Part shown: piece by piece, positions 1 to 24,600 of the stretch | How the letters are laid out: the number at the start of each line of letters is the position of its first letter | Position numbering within the stretch: the stretch's first letter is position 1 | Origin: Notamacropus eugenii | Taxonomy: Eukaryota > Chordata > Mammalia > Diprotodontia > Macropodidae | Length of the DNA: 64,000 nucleotides | Assembly: GCF_028372415.1 (NCBI RefSeq) | Contig: NC_092874.1 | Location: forward strand, 55,527,865-55,591,864 | Direction: 5' to 3' | The notes under the pieces: model-generated | Databases searched by the model: none | What the model saw: only the letters and a program-made list of their open reading frames with translations | Told to the model about the DNA's origin: nothing | Made by a program: the position numbers and the translations under genes

Positions 1-120
1 GCTCTGCCACTTACCTATGGGACCTTGGACAAGAGATCTTAATCTCTCTGGACTTCAGTTTCCCCATTCTACCACACCTACAAGTGAAGAGGTTGGATCT
101 CTGTGGTCTCTTTCAATTAT
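1..120 (+). repeat. MIR/THER-type SINE fragment
   Basis: GCTCTGCCACTTACCTATGG and CTTCAGTTTCCCCATTCTAC are the core of this SINE group. Confidence 0.7.
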
Positions 121-383
121 AAAAATTCTGTGAAATTAAAACTGTTGAAAATGGACACAAAATTGCATTTTCACATAAAGACCTATGGCATATGAATTTT
201 AATGTAGTTTGAGGTATACATTATCTGAACTTTACATATCCATGTTTCTACATAAGGATTTTATATGGTACCAGAGATTTATGAGATTTATATGTGGACC
301 CAATAGCTCCTGTAATGTTACCTGGATTCAACATTCCTTATTCAAATAATAATTAGCCCATTATTGGTTTCATTTTGATTTAG

Positions 384-13371
<12,988 letters not shown>

Positions 13372-13425
13372 ACTCTTGTTATTTTTCACTTCTTAGAAAT
13401 AAACATATATACTATTTCACTATTT
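13372..13425 (+). terminator. ABCB4: ABCB4 3' UTR and polyadenylation signal
   Basis: AATAAA lies at 13398-13403, only 27 bp after the stop codon, followed by a T-rich stretch (ATTTTTTGTC). If used, it gives a 3' UTR of roughly 50 bp. No other canonical signal lies closer to the stop codon. Confidence 0.75.
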
Positions 13426-16400
13426 TTTGTCTTCTAATATAAATTTTTACAATAAGTGTTCACCAGCTCTAAGTAAATCTTGCTCCAGAGAAATTCTAGT
13501 AGGTCTAGTAAATCATATTTTATTTTTATGAAATTGACAGTAGGGATCTGATTTAAAGAAATCGATACCTGAAACTCAAGGAAGTTGAAGAAGTTGGGGC
13601 TAGTGAATCTCTCCACTGATAAAAGATGACATTGCAGCCCAGCTTTTATTATCTGGTCTACTATAAACTCTTAGATAACAAAATCAAAAGATCATAGGAT
13701 TTAGAGAGGGAAAGGACCATGGAAATCATATAGTTCAAACCTGTCCCCGTCCCCCAGCTCTGACTGCCCATTTCAAAGAAGAAGAAATTGAAGTCTAGAA
13801 AGGTTAATTGACTTGGCCAAGATCACATAGGTAGTATTTGATACCAGGTCCTCTGACTCTAAGTCTTGTACAAGTTCAGACAGGTACAACTGTATAATTA
13901 GGAGAAATTGCCAGTAATGGGGAATACTCTTATTGTATGGGGAAAACAGTATTGTGGCAGACAGCCTGCATCCCCATGTGGCTAGGTGACAGCAATGAAA
14001 AAGAAAGACACATGGACAGGCAGAAGATAGGGCAACTCGGTTTATTGATCCGAGGGTCAGGGTACATATAGACAGAAACTCCAAGTCTACTTGACATGCT
14101 GCTGGTCTCCTGTCCTACTGATTTGACCAGTCTTATTGTCTTTAAAGACTGTTAACATAGAGGGCATCTATTTTACATATCCCTGGTATTCTGTAGTTCT
14201 CTTGTTTGTCTCACGGAGACAGCAACATCTGGGGGGCATGGAGAGTCATTCTGGATGAAAATGAGCATAGTCTCAAAAAACAGTTTCCCTGAAGGTCTAT
14301 CCTGAATTTGTCAACCGCCCTCCATCCTGGTCCTCAACACGGTGTGATGAGTTGATAGGAGTATCTACTTTACTGTGGTGATCAGATGAGGATTTCTTGC
14401 GGGTCTTGTCTCTCTTGACCTTTCTCCTGACTCAATATCATTGCCTCCCCCATCACTGTTGTCTGTTTCTGACATAGGAGACTTGATTTGAACCCAAGTC
14501 TTCCAAATGGGTAGAGGGCTCTTATCTGTCACTGACAGCGGACTAATACCTGGCATACTGGATGACAGAGTCAGGATTCAAAAAGATCAACAGGTGAGAT
14601 GTATGGGCCAAAGCCAATGAAATGATATGTAACAGGAATCAAAGTAAAGTGAGCAGACACTTGGTAGATATGACACTCACGTGGAAACATGGAGTTTCCA
14701 CCAACAATATAGACTGTAATCCATCTATGCCTGCCCAGCCTGTATGACTCATGTTCATCTTGTCCCAAAAATATGCCACACAGGGTCAATCGATCATGCT
14801 CCATAGAGATCTTTCCTTGCCCTGTTTTATCACATCAAGGTTAATCAGGCTGGCCAGCCTGAAAAGCAATCATCCAGCCTCTGCCCGAAGACCTTCAGTA
14901 ACAGAGACTTCACTGCCTAGGAGCCATCACATCCCACTTGTAGACACCTTTAATTATTTGGAAGTGTTTTTTTTATGTGGAACCAAAATCTCCTTTTCTG
15001 AAATCTGGCAAAGTCTAAAGGAAAAACAAATCCTTAGGCGGAGATGGTCACTTGCAAAACAGAAAACATGAAACCACTGGGAGACTACAATACCAAGTTT
15101 TCCATAGATCAAAGGATCATAAATTTAGAAACAGAAGGGACCATAAAGGTCATCTAGTCTAAGCCCTTCATTTTCTCAATGAGAAATGCCACACAGGCAG
15201 TAAGTTGTAGGGTCAGAATTTGAACCTCGGTCCACTGACTCAAAATCTTCAATTTTTTCCATGAAATCATGCTACAATTGATCGATATTTTAATCTCTTT
15301 CTGCTTAAAGTTTTTCAATCTATTTCAAATTAGATTTGTTCATGCATTTATTTCCATTTTAAAATCCATCAACAAGCATTAGGTACAGGCTTTGTGCCAC
15401 GCAACGTCCTAGGAACTGCCAAAACCAAAACAGAAATAGCTCCTGTCCTCAAGAAGCTTATATTCTACCTAATGTATGTCTCTGCAGTCTATGGAAAAAT
15501 GAAAAAGGTGCTTCATTGAAGTATCATGATCAATCTATCAAGCAACAGGTCTTTATTAACCACCTACTATGTGCCACACACTGCACTAGGTGATAAAAGT
15601 CAGTGTTCTGAAGCAGCTTTCCATCAATCTGGGAAGAAAATATGTGCATCTTTGAAGCCTATGGAAAAATGAAATTGGGACTAAAGCTACCATTGTTTTT
15701 GTGTTTATTCACATATTCACAGATCTAAAACTGGAAGGGACTCGGAGAACAATGAGTCCAACCTTTCATTTTACGTATGAGCAAACCAACATCCAGGGAG
15801 TTTAAGTGACTTTCTTACTAAGGTCAACAGGTAGTAAGGCTCAGGAACAAGATTTGTACCCAGGTCTTCTTACTCCAAAAGCCAGTATCTCATTGGACCT
15901 TCTGTTCTAGAGACTTTCCAACTCAGAATTCAGTTACTGAGTTCTGCTGGAACCTTCTTCCTCCATCTGTAGGTGAATACAGGTGTTTCCCAAGGCATAG
16001 ATTCAGACTGAACAAGGTGAGGGTGAGTCTGGGCAAGACATCCAAAGAATTCTTTAGTGACATGAGCTGGCCTGTGAATCAGAAAGGAGGTGGAAGATTC
16101 CAAACTTCTTCCAAAGAGGGGACCTTAAAAAGCTGAGCTGGAATGCCTGAAGGCTGCAGCAGATGGTGGGGCTCCAAATTTCCCATCAGTTTGTTTTCTT
16201 TCTTTTTTGTTTATAAATTGCTGTGGCAAATGGGCCCAAAAGTCAGCAGAAAGGGAACACCCCTATGGCTTTCTCCACTTGCTGCCACAGGGCATCCTGA
16301 GCCAAGCACATAGGAAAAGAATCCCCTGCCTGAGATCCTAAGGGCAGAGCCAACAACAAAAAACCACCATGCTGTGTGTGTGACTGAGAGAGGATATCAA

Positions 16401-17744
16401 TGGGAACCATCAAAGTAGGGTGCCAAGCTAAAGTAAGTCCAGATTTCCTAGGAAGATGATAAGATTTCAAGTTTGGAGGGTACTATCCTATTCTGGGAAG
16501 AAGAAGAGAGAGGAGGAGGAGAAGAAACAGGACAGATGTCATTTAAACATTCTTTAGTCTACCATTTCTGGATAATTTTGCCCAGTGCTAGTGGTCAAGG
16601 ATGGTATTTTTGGTTTTTTCCTTGTAATGGCTCATGTAAGACTCTTGTTTCTCTAAAGGGTCCAACCTTGGTTTACAGATGTGGAGAGATCACTTGGCCA
16701 GTCACAAAAGCAGTAATTAGGAGGACTGGGCTTCAAAGCCAGGTTCTCCGATCCCAAATTAAGTGTTCTTCCATTACACTACATTGTCTTAGTAAAAATC
16801 AAACAAACACAAAACAACTTTCTGGTGGGCTGTCTCCAACTCCTGCTAGATATTTCTGATATATATTTTATTTAAGCCTGGATCCTCCAACCAGACAAAT
16901 GGAAGGATGACAGGTTTATTACATAATTGGCACATAACATAAAGCTAGGAATGATAGCATGTTTGATGTCCATTAAGATACAAAAAAGAGCAACAAGCTA
17001 GAACCCTGGGCCAAATTTAGTAGGATGAAATTTAACAGGGATAAATGTAAAATTTTGTATCTGAGTTTAAAAAAAAATCAGCTTCACAAGTGTAAGACAG
17101 CTTCACAAGTGGCATGTCTAGATAAAGTTCAACTGACCAAGATGGACCATGGGATTAGTGCACTGCAAAGTCAAAGGGTCAACAGTATGATAGGACAAGT
17201 CCCAAAATCTAACGTTTTTAATCTTGGGCTTCATTGAGAGAAAGTGACCAGAATGAAAGAGAGAATAGCCCCAAAATACTCTGCCCTAATCAGGTTGCAG
17301 CCACAATATTGTGCTTGATTCTACATGCCATATTTTAAGCAGCAGAATGTTTAAAGTAGTTTCGTTTGGCCTCAGAAAGGAGAAATGGGAGCACCAGCTG
17401 GAGTCAGAAAGAAGCAAATTTAGGCTTGATGTCAGGAAAAACTTCCTAACAGTTATAGCTGTGCAAGAGGGGTATGGGCCTCCTGGGGAGCTGATGGGCT
17501 TCTCTTCCTTGGAAGTCTTCAAGCCAAGTCTAGATGACCACTCCATCTCCAACTCAGGACTCAAACCTGCCTCAGTGCTATCAGATGAGCAGGAACACAC
17601 AGAAGAGACGCTATCAAAATCAGGGCGAACTGTTACCCAAGTCTGAGAAAGGGGACATGAAGCAGACTGAAAAAGTGCTTCTGTGGTGAAATCAACCAAA
17701 CCCTTCAAATCCCTCAAAATGGCACTAAGTTTACACACACAAAA
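13426..17744. other. Intergenic region between ABCB4 and CROT 3' ends
   Basis: Old SINE-like fragments (13690-13880, 15115-15260, 15720-15910, 16640-16790), L2-like ends (15340-15480, 15540-15650) and CR1/L3 pieces. No open frame with a recognisable product. Confidence 0.6.
16960..17560 (+). repeat. CR1/L3-type LINE fragment
   Basis: AGATGAAATTTAACAGGGAT-like text, AATATTGTGCTTGATTCTAC and AGGAAAAACTTCCTAACAGT repeat the 11.8-kb and 19.3-kb copies. It lies between the two convergent genes. Confidence 0.6.
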
Positions 17745-18650
17745 GAGATGATTCAATAAGTTTTATTTTCTGAATGCAAACTACAAATTTGTACAGAGAA
17801 AAAAATGATCAAAAAGCAAAGTGGAAGATCCTGAGAATTTGCCATTTAACCCTTCAAAACCTTTTAAAAATGAACTTTATATCAAATGTTTTGTACTTAT
17901 ATTCATGAAGCAGCAATAAGATAAGATGTTTAGTTAGGCATATTATCTCTTTAGTATCAAGCATCTGCCCACAACCCATTTTTTGTTGTTCTCCACAGTC
18001 TAGTTTTTCTAAGATAATGATGAAATTCTAGTGGTCTCTGCCCTCCCAGTAAATCTGTGCCTGGCCTCTCTTGCAATGGACGTGTAAGGCAAGCATTTTA
18101 GGTAGCTGAGCCTCTGACTGTGTTCGTCATGCCCTTTGGCAGCTAGAAAGAGGTAAAGTGCATGGAGGATGTAAATCAGACAACGGCCAGGGAAGAATAC
18201 GTCAGTGCTTTTACATAGATACCAACACAAATCTCTCATAAAAGCGAGAGTAAGACTTGCACTACGAAAACGGATGGATCTGCATTGTTGAGGCATATGC
18301 TACGCATTGCATAGTTGTATACTTACAGTAAGCATTACATTCAGCTTAGAAGCAGAGCTGCATTTCTAGTATATATGGCAGTAAGTGCTATAAGGAATAT
18401 AACATTGACAGATTCTTCTTAATTACTACAATATTTAACTACTTTCCATCAAATCAAGATTCTTCTGCACAGCCCCAATTTATGCCCAGCACACCTTTTA
18501 ACTACATATTTTGGTATGGACTTAATTCTCTAAAGCTGGGCAATGTTCATCAACTGCATCATATCATCGAAACATTGGAATACCATCCTAACCAGCTTTT
18601 CCGAATCAGTCTCTGCACACGATTTCCAAGCTGTACAGGCCACGACAAAC
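17745..18650 (-). CDS. CROT: CROT terminal exon: C-terminus, stop and 3' UTR
   Basis: The coding part is 18530-18650 ([20 protein letters not shown] to MNIAQL, TAG). A 3' UTR of about 780 bp follows, ending near the AATAAA at 17762-17767 (read on the minus strand). The mRNA end near 17745 is inferred from that signal. Confidence 0.92.
17762..17767 (-). terminator. CROT: CROT polyadenylation signal
   Basis: TTTATT on the plus strand gives AATAAA on the CROT strand, about 765 bp beyond the stop codon. Confidence 0.7.
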
Positions 18651-21600
18651 CTGCATGGCATAAATACAGATGTTATACAGAATCGCTAAGGGATTCCTTT
18701 ATAGCCCTATCCATACCACTGAGGTCAGTGCCACCACCCTATATCATGGACAGAACTGCTAAATCTTTAAGGGAACTCTTCTCCCTGTGAGCTTCTCCTA
18801 TTATTGCTCTAGACTTTTCCCCTACTCCTCCTTCCCTTTTATCACTATATCTGCTATCTAACCTTAATGCAATCTCCTCCCCTGAGCCAAACCTCACATG
18901 GCCTAAGTGAACTTGCACCATAAGAAGTACCCAGTCATGAGGATGCCACCATCCTCCCAGTTACTCAGGCTCTTGATGTAGGTATTACCCTTGATTCCTC
19001 AATCTTACCCCACCACATCCAATCCGTTGTTAAATGCTATCACTTCCACTTTCATAATATCTCTTGTACAGATCCCCTTATCTCCCGACACGACAACAAT
19101 CTGGGGTAGGCCATCCTCACTTCTCATGTGTACTATCTCCAACAGCCTAATGGGTGACCTCCCTGCTGCAAGTCTCTTCAAGTCTCTTCCCACTCCCGTA
19201 GCCTGTATTGGCCCCATAACCAGATAAAGGTATAGATGACAAGCAGCACAGCATACAAAGGTTAAACAAACGGTCAATATGCTTGATGCCAGTTAAGATC
19301 AAAGAGCTAGACTATTGGGCCAAATCTAATAAGAAGAAATTTAGTAGAGATAAATCTAAAGTTTTATACTTCATTCTAAAACAAATCAGCTTCACAAGCA
19401 TAAGATAGGGGCAGCATGGCTAGATAACTCCGACTGGACTGTATTACCCTCTCAGTCAATAAATTCCAGGAGTTATTACCTTCAATTATCTAATGAAAAT
19501 ATAAAATTCTCTGCCTCTCCAAGGCTTTTCTAGCTTGGCCCATTTCCACCTTTCTAGTCTTCATACACCATGTTCCCTGATATCTAGTCTTTGATGCTGG
19601 CCTCCTTGCTGTTCCCCCCACATGCTATGTATCTCTGGACCCCAAATGTTACCACTAGCTGTCCCTATGCCTGGGAAATCTCCCTCTTCATTTCCACCTC
19701 CTAGATTCCTTTAAGTCTCAGAGTCTCACCTCCTGCCAAAAGCCTTTCCTGGTCTTCCTAAATCTTTGTGCTTTCCTTCTGAGATTCCCCCTAATTTAAC
19801 CTTAGTACGTCTTGCTAGTCCACGGTTGTTTGCATATAGTCCCTCCAATTAGACTGTGAGCTTCTTGAGAGCAAAGGACTGTGTTTCTGTTTTTCTCTGG
19901 CATAGTGCCTAGGACATAGATGGCAAGGACAAAATGCTAGCAGACTTAACTCTCTGCCGTATTTTGTTAAGAAGATTTTGAACAGAATCGAGGATAGTAC
20001 CTTAGGTTTAGCAGGAACTTGGGAAAAGGGAAGATGAGAAGGGGGAGGAAAAAGAATATGGCAGAAGAAAGAGAAAGGGAAAGATGAAGCATCCAGCTTC
20101 AACACAATCCTCACTGTGCTCTTGCTTAATGTGTAAAAACGAATGATTGACTGACCTATTCATCCCACAAACAGCTTAATAGAGGGAGATAGGACAAACA
20201 TAAGTATATATTAAGTGTGCAAAGGCCAAAACCCAAAGCTTCTAGGAGCACAGACTGAACCCATGTGACTACAGAATGGATATCTTCAGCACAGTTATCA
20301 GTAAAATCACAGCATGGAAAAGAAATTCAAAGAGGCAGAAATGATGATTATTTAACTGAAAAGGATACCAGGGACACAAGTAAACAGCTTTACCTGTCAT
20401 CTCTTATGTGGTAGAAAAAGCCATAGCCACTGTGAATCATGGGAACCACCACTCCATTGACTCGTGTGTATCCAAGAAGACTCGATGACAGGACAAAATT
20501 TCCTCCCCCTCCACTGTGTAACAAAGAAAATTTTATTGTAGTTACAATGTTTCTGAAAGGACTTTGTAACTCATCAGACTGAGCTAAGTCTTTTTCAACT
20601 TAAAGTTAAAAACACCAAACAAATTACCTCTTGGTGAAAAGAGGGTCTGTATACAGTTCTGGAATGGGCAGCCCCTCCTCTCTGGCTATGAGAAAAAGTC
20701 CTAAAAGGTGACGATCAAATCCTGTAAAGGATCCCAAGGCCATAAGTTAGGGAAACATTTTTAACTACAAAAAAGACAAAGAATATTATAATATTTAAGT
20801 ACCTTTCCCAGACGAACATTCTTTCATCATTTTGCCATGCTTTGCAAAAGCCTGTAACATTTTTTGCTGCCGTTTGTGAAGCTGTGTTAATAAAAAACAC
20901 AAAACACACTTTAAGAGGAAACTACAAAAACAAACAAAGCCCAGATCTTTTCAGATTATCATTCATGGGAGAACAGGCAAAAATTCTGGGAAAACAGAAT
21001 AGACAATTTTCTTTTTTCCTGACTTCTTCCTTCCAGTGACTTTTCCCAAAAGTAATGTGTTTCTTGCTTATTAGTCCTATTTGAATACAGAAATAAAAGT
21101 GTGTAAAATGGATAAAGCAAAAATTACAAAATTGTGAAGTGAATTATTATATAATTAAATTAACACATACCCAAATTGTTCTAGTGCAGCTCTTCTTAAA
21201 CGGTGGGTCGCAAACTCATGGAGGATCTAGACCCTCAGTTTAAGAAGTGCTGAGGGAGTTGCACAAGGGAAAAGTTTAAGAAGCCCTTTTCTAGTATATG
21301 GAGCCACTGGAAAGAAAGGGTTTTTTGTCAAAATATTAATAAGCAAATGAGTATGAAAAATAATTTTCCTCTCTAAAATGTCAGAGACACTTTATAAAAG
21401 TCTCAGCTTCATTATTCTTATGGTATTTGCATTTCGTCAGCAGAGTTACTGCAGCCACACCGTCATGTGCAACTTGCACAGAAACTGACACAAAAACATG
21501 CTCCTCTGAAAAAAACAATTTAATGTCATGGGACTTACAAGACCTGGTGGACCCCCCCTGAAGGACCATAGGAAGGTCTCAGAATACTATGTTTCCTCCT

Positions 21601-24600
21601 TACACATGAAAGTATTAGCAGGATTCTTACGATTGTTATTATCTGGGTAGTTTCTCTCCCCCTACTGTTTCCCCTTGCCCTTTTATTTCTTTCTGAATTT
21701 AGAAGACTTTGATACCCTTCTAGATATATATGTTGTTCCCTCTTTAACCCATTCCTGATGAGGGTAAGTTTCCAGCACTACCTGCCCTCCCTCCTACTAG
21801 TTTCTTCTGTTTCAATTTTTCCTTTTACCTCATGTATATGAGAGAATTATTCCTTTTTATCTCTCCCTACACAGTTTTATTTTTTAGAATCACCTCATCA
21901 TATTTAGCTCAGCCCGGGCCTTTCTTTCCAACTACCCAGATAATGATGACAATCATAAGAGTCTTGCTAATACTTTCATGTGTAAGGAGTAAACATAGAT
22001 TATCACCTTATTGATATTATATGATGAATTTTCCCTTAAGTTGTGGGATTTTTGTCACAAAAACCTGTTCATTAAATGTCCCCTTTTTTCATTCAGGATT
22101 ATATTTAACTTTGCTGGGTAAGTTACCCTGGGTCATCACCCCAGCTCCTTTGCTCTAAGGAAAACAATGTGTAGTATTTATTATATAAGTTTTCTTGAAA
22201 TGGAAATTTGTTTTATACTGAATCCTCTCTTATGATCTGCTGTTTACATGGCAATGTTTTTTTCCTTTTCTCATTTTGTATTTAAGTTTAAAATTTTTAA
22301 AAATTTACAAAAAAATACTCCTCAGAGGAAAGGATTCTTCTTTCCATAACTGCCTTTAAATATGCTGCCCTGTTCAAGTGCAAATTTCACATGAAGAAAT
22401 AGTATGCGTAGGAAATATCAAAACTGCTTTTCACCTTAAAATTGTCCAATAAGATTTCACCCGAATTTTACAAATGGAAAACTCAAACGGGGGGCTACTG
22501 AAGGGTAGAAACTATACCAAATCCCCTGAAAAAGTCATTTTCCAATACTCACATTGGCAGAAGGATCCTCCATGCTCTGGCACCACTCGACTGCTTCCAA
22601 ACTACATGATCTCACAGTCTCTGTGCGACCATGGTAGTAAGCCCTTGTCATAGCTGTTTCATAACAGCTAGCTGAGCTAAAAGGGAAAAAATTTCAATGA
22701 AAGATTGTCTCAAAAGTTATTTTCTCATAAGAAAAAAATTCACCCCAAATTGTTTACATTTTCTTAAACAGAAAAATTTATTTTAAAAAAAGATCTAATC
22801 TGATGAATTGCTTCATTTCTTCCAGAAATACAAACTATATTCACTTTCCACAACATCTGCTTTGGGTCAATGACTTCTATGTCCAAAAATATAGATTGGA
22901 ATTAAAATCAGCCTTGCCCCAAAGCTAGTGGTTCTGTTCGAAGTGTGTGTCAGAAAAAAAGAAGTTTGCATTTTTATAAGAGGTTTAATCTGTTTTCCTA
23001 AATCCTGGTTTAGGAAAAAAAGAATCCCCAGTTAACACTAAAAAGAAGCAATGGCAGTAAAAAGGGAGGACACAGTATCAAACAGAAGAGGTAACAGGGA
23101 AGAAAGGCACCTAGATGAGAGTCTAGAGCCCTGACCTTAACCACTCAGCACGACGCACAACTTCTAAGCGTACATATCTGGAGGCCCAGAGGCTGGGCCA
23201 GCCTTCTCCTCACCGTCCATGAAGTCTGTAGTAGGCTAGCTGAAGTGCAAGCTGGATAAAAGCATCAGGGTGAAGCTTCTTCTTCTTGGTTTGCATTTTG
23301 CCAAACGATGTAAAGGCATAAGACACAATCTGCAAGTCTGACACCTAACAAAAAAAGGAAGATAGTCAGAAAGAAAAAGTCCAGACACCATGCCCAGGGC
23401 TTCCTCAGGTCACATACAATCAGCAATTTGGAGAAAACCAGAGCCACTGGTTATCATAATTACACTTATGCTTTATGGTCAAGTTTCCACAAGGTGAAAA
23501 GCAATAGTAAAAAACAATTGCATAAAAATCAACCTGCTTGAGATACTGCTCTTTAGCCTGGCCAATGTCATCTAATACTTTCTGGTCCACGGTGAAAACA
23601 AGCTCCTCTGGAGGTGGGATGGCTCTCACTTTTTCAGAACCCTGAGAAGAGAAAAGATCTAGAAATATACTTTCTAAAAGAAAATGCATAGACCAAAAAC
23701 AAGTGGAATATTTAGTCAAACATACCTTCCATCTCCCCTCATTTTCAAAGATCTTCTGATCTACATAATGACAGATCTCAACTGCGACCATAGCATCATA
23801 AGGCGCATGCTAAAACAACACACAAGAGTATGTGTAAGTTTAAAAGACTTAAAGCTCCATGGAATAGGTTCATCTTCATTTTTCCTCCATTCCTCAGCAA
23901 AATTTAATACTGTTGAAAATAAGATGTTCTTTATGTTCCCTAATACCACGTCATCTAGTTTTTAAGAGTCTGGATTTACAGATCATAGAGTGAAGTATTT
24001 CAATGGCATATCACATATTATAGAATGTTAGAGCCTGAAGAAACTCTGGAAATCATCTAGTCTAGGCCTATCATTTTTCAGATGAGGAAACTAAAGCCAG
24101 GGACAGTTAAATAATTTGCTGAAGAACCCACAGCTGGTTAGTGGCAAAGCTGTTAGGAGAATCCAGGTCCCCTGCTCTTATCACTGCACAAGTCTCCATG
24201 GTGAAGCTCATTTACTATAATGTGACATAGTTTACAAGAAGCTAAAATTAAAATTTGGATTTCCTCAGCCAGGAATTCCAAGGTAGTATTGGGAGAGCCC
24301 CAGGCATGTGTGAGTATGCTACAAAAATTTGGAGAAAGCAATTGCTTATTATTCTAATGACAATTTGAAAGTCACAGAAAGAGTTGAGAGTGTCAGACAG
24401 TGTTCTGGATACTCATGAATTTATTTAGGTAAAGATAAAAGACAATTTAACTATGCCCATAATTGCTTTCAACATGTGGATCGCAAACAGTATTGGGAGT
24501 CTGGGAAAGGTAGAAAAGATGGGCTGGGGTTTGGTGGACAAAGACTTAGCACATCGGTAATATAGTTCGCATTTGCTACATTTTTCCTCATTAACTTTGG

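Noticed and set aside
16473-16859. Plus-strand frame of 128 codons between the genes
   Set aside because: Covers old SINE-like text, with no recognisable domain.
18009-18296. Minus-strand frame of 95 codons downstream of the CROT stop
   Set aside because: Lies in the inferred CROT 3' UTR and does not continue the protein; the 612-codon frame is already complete.
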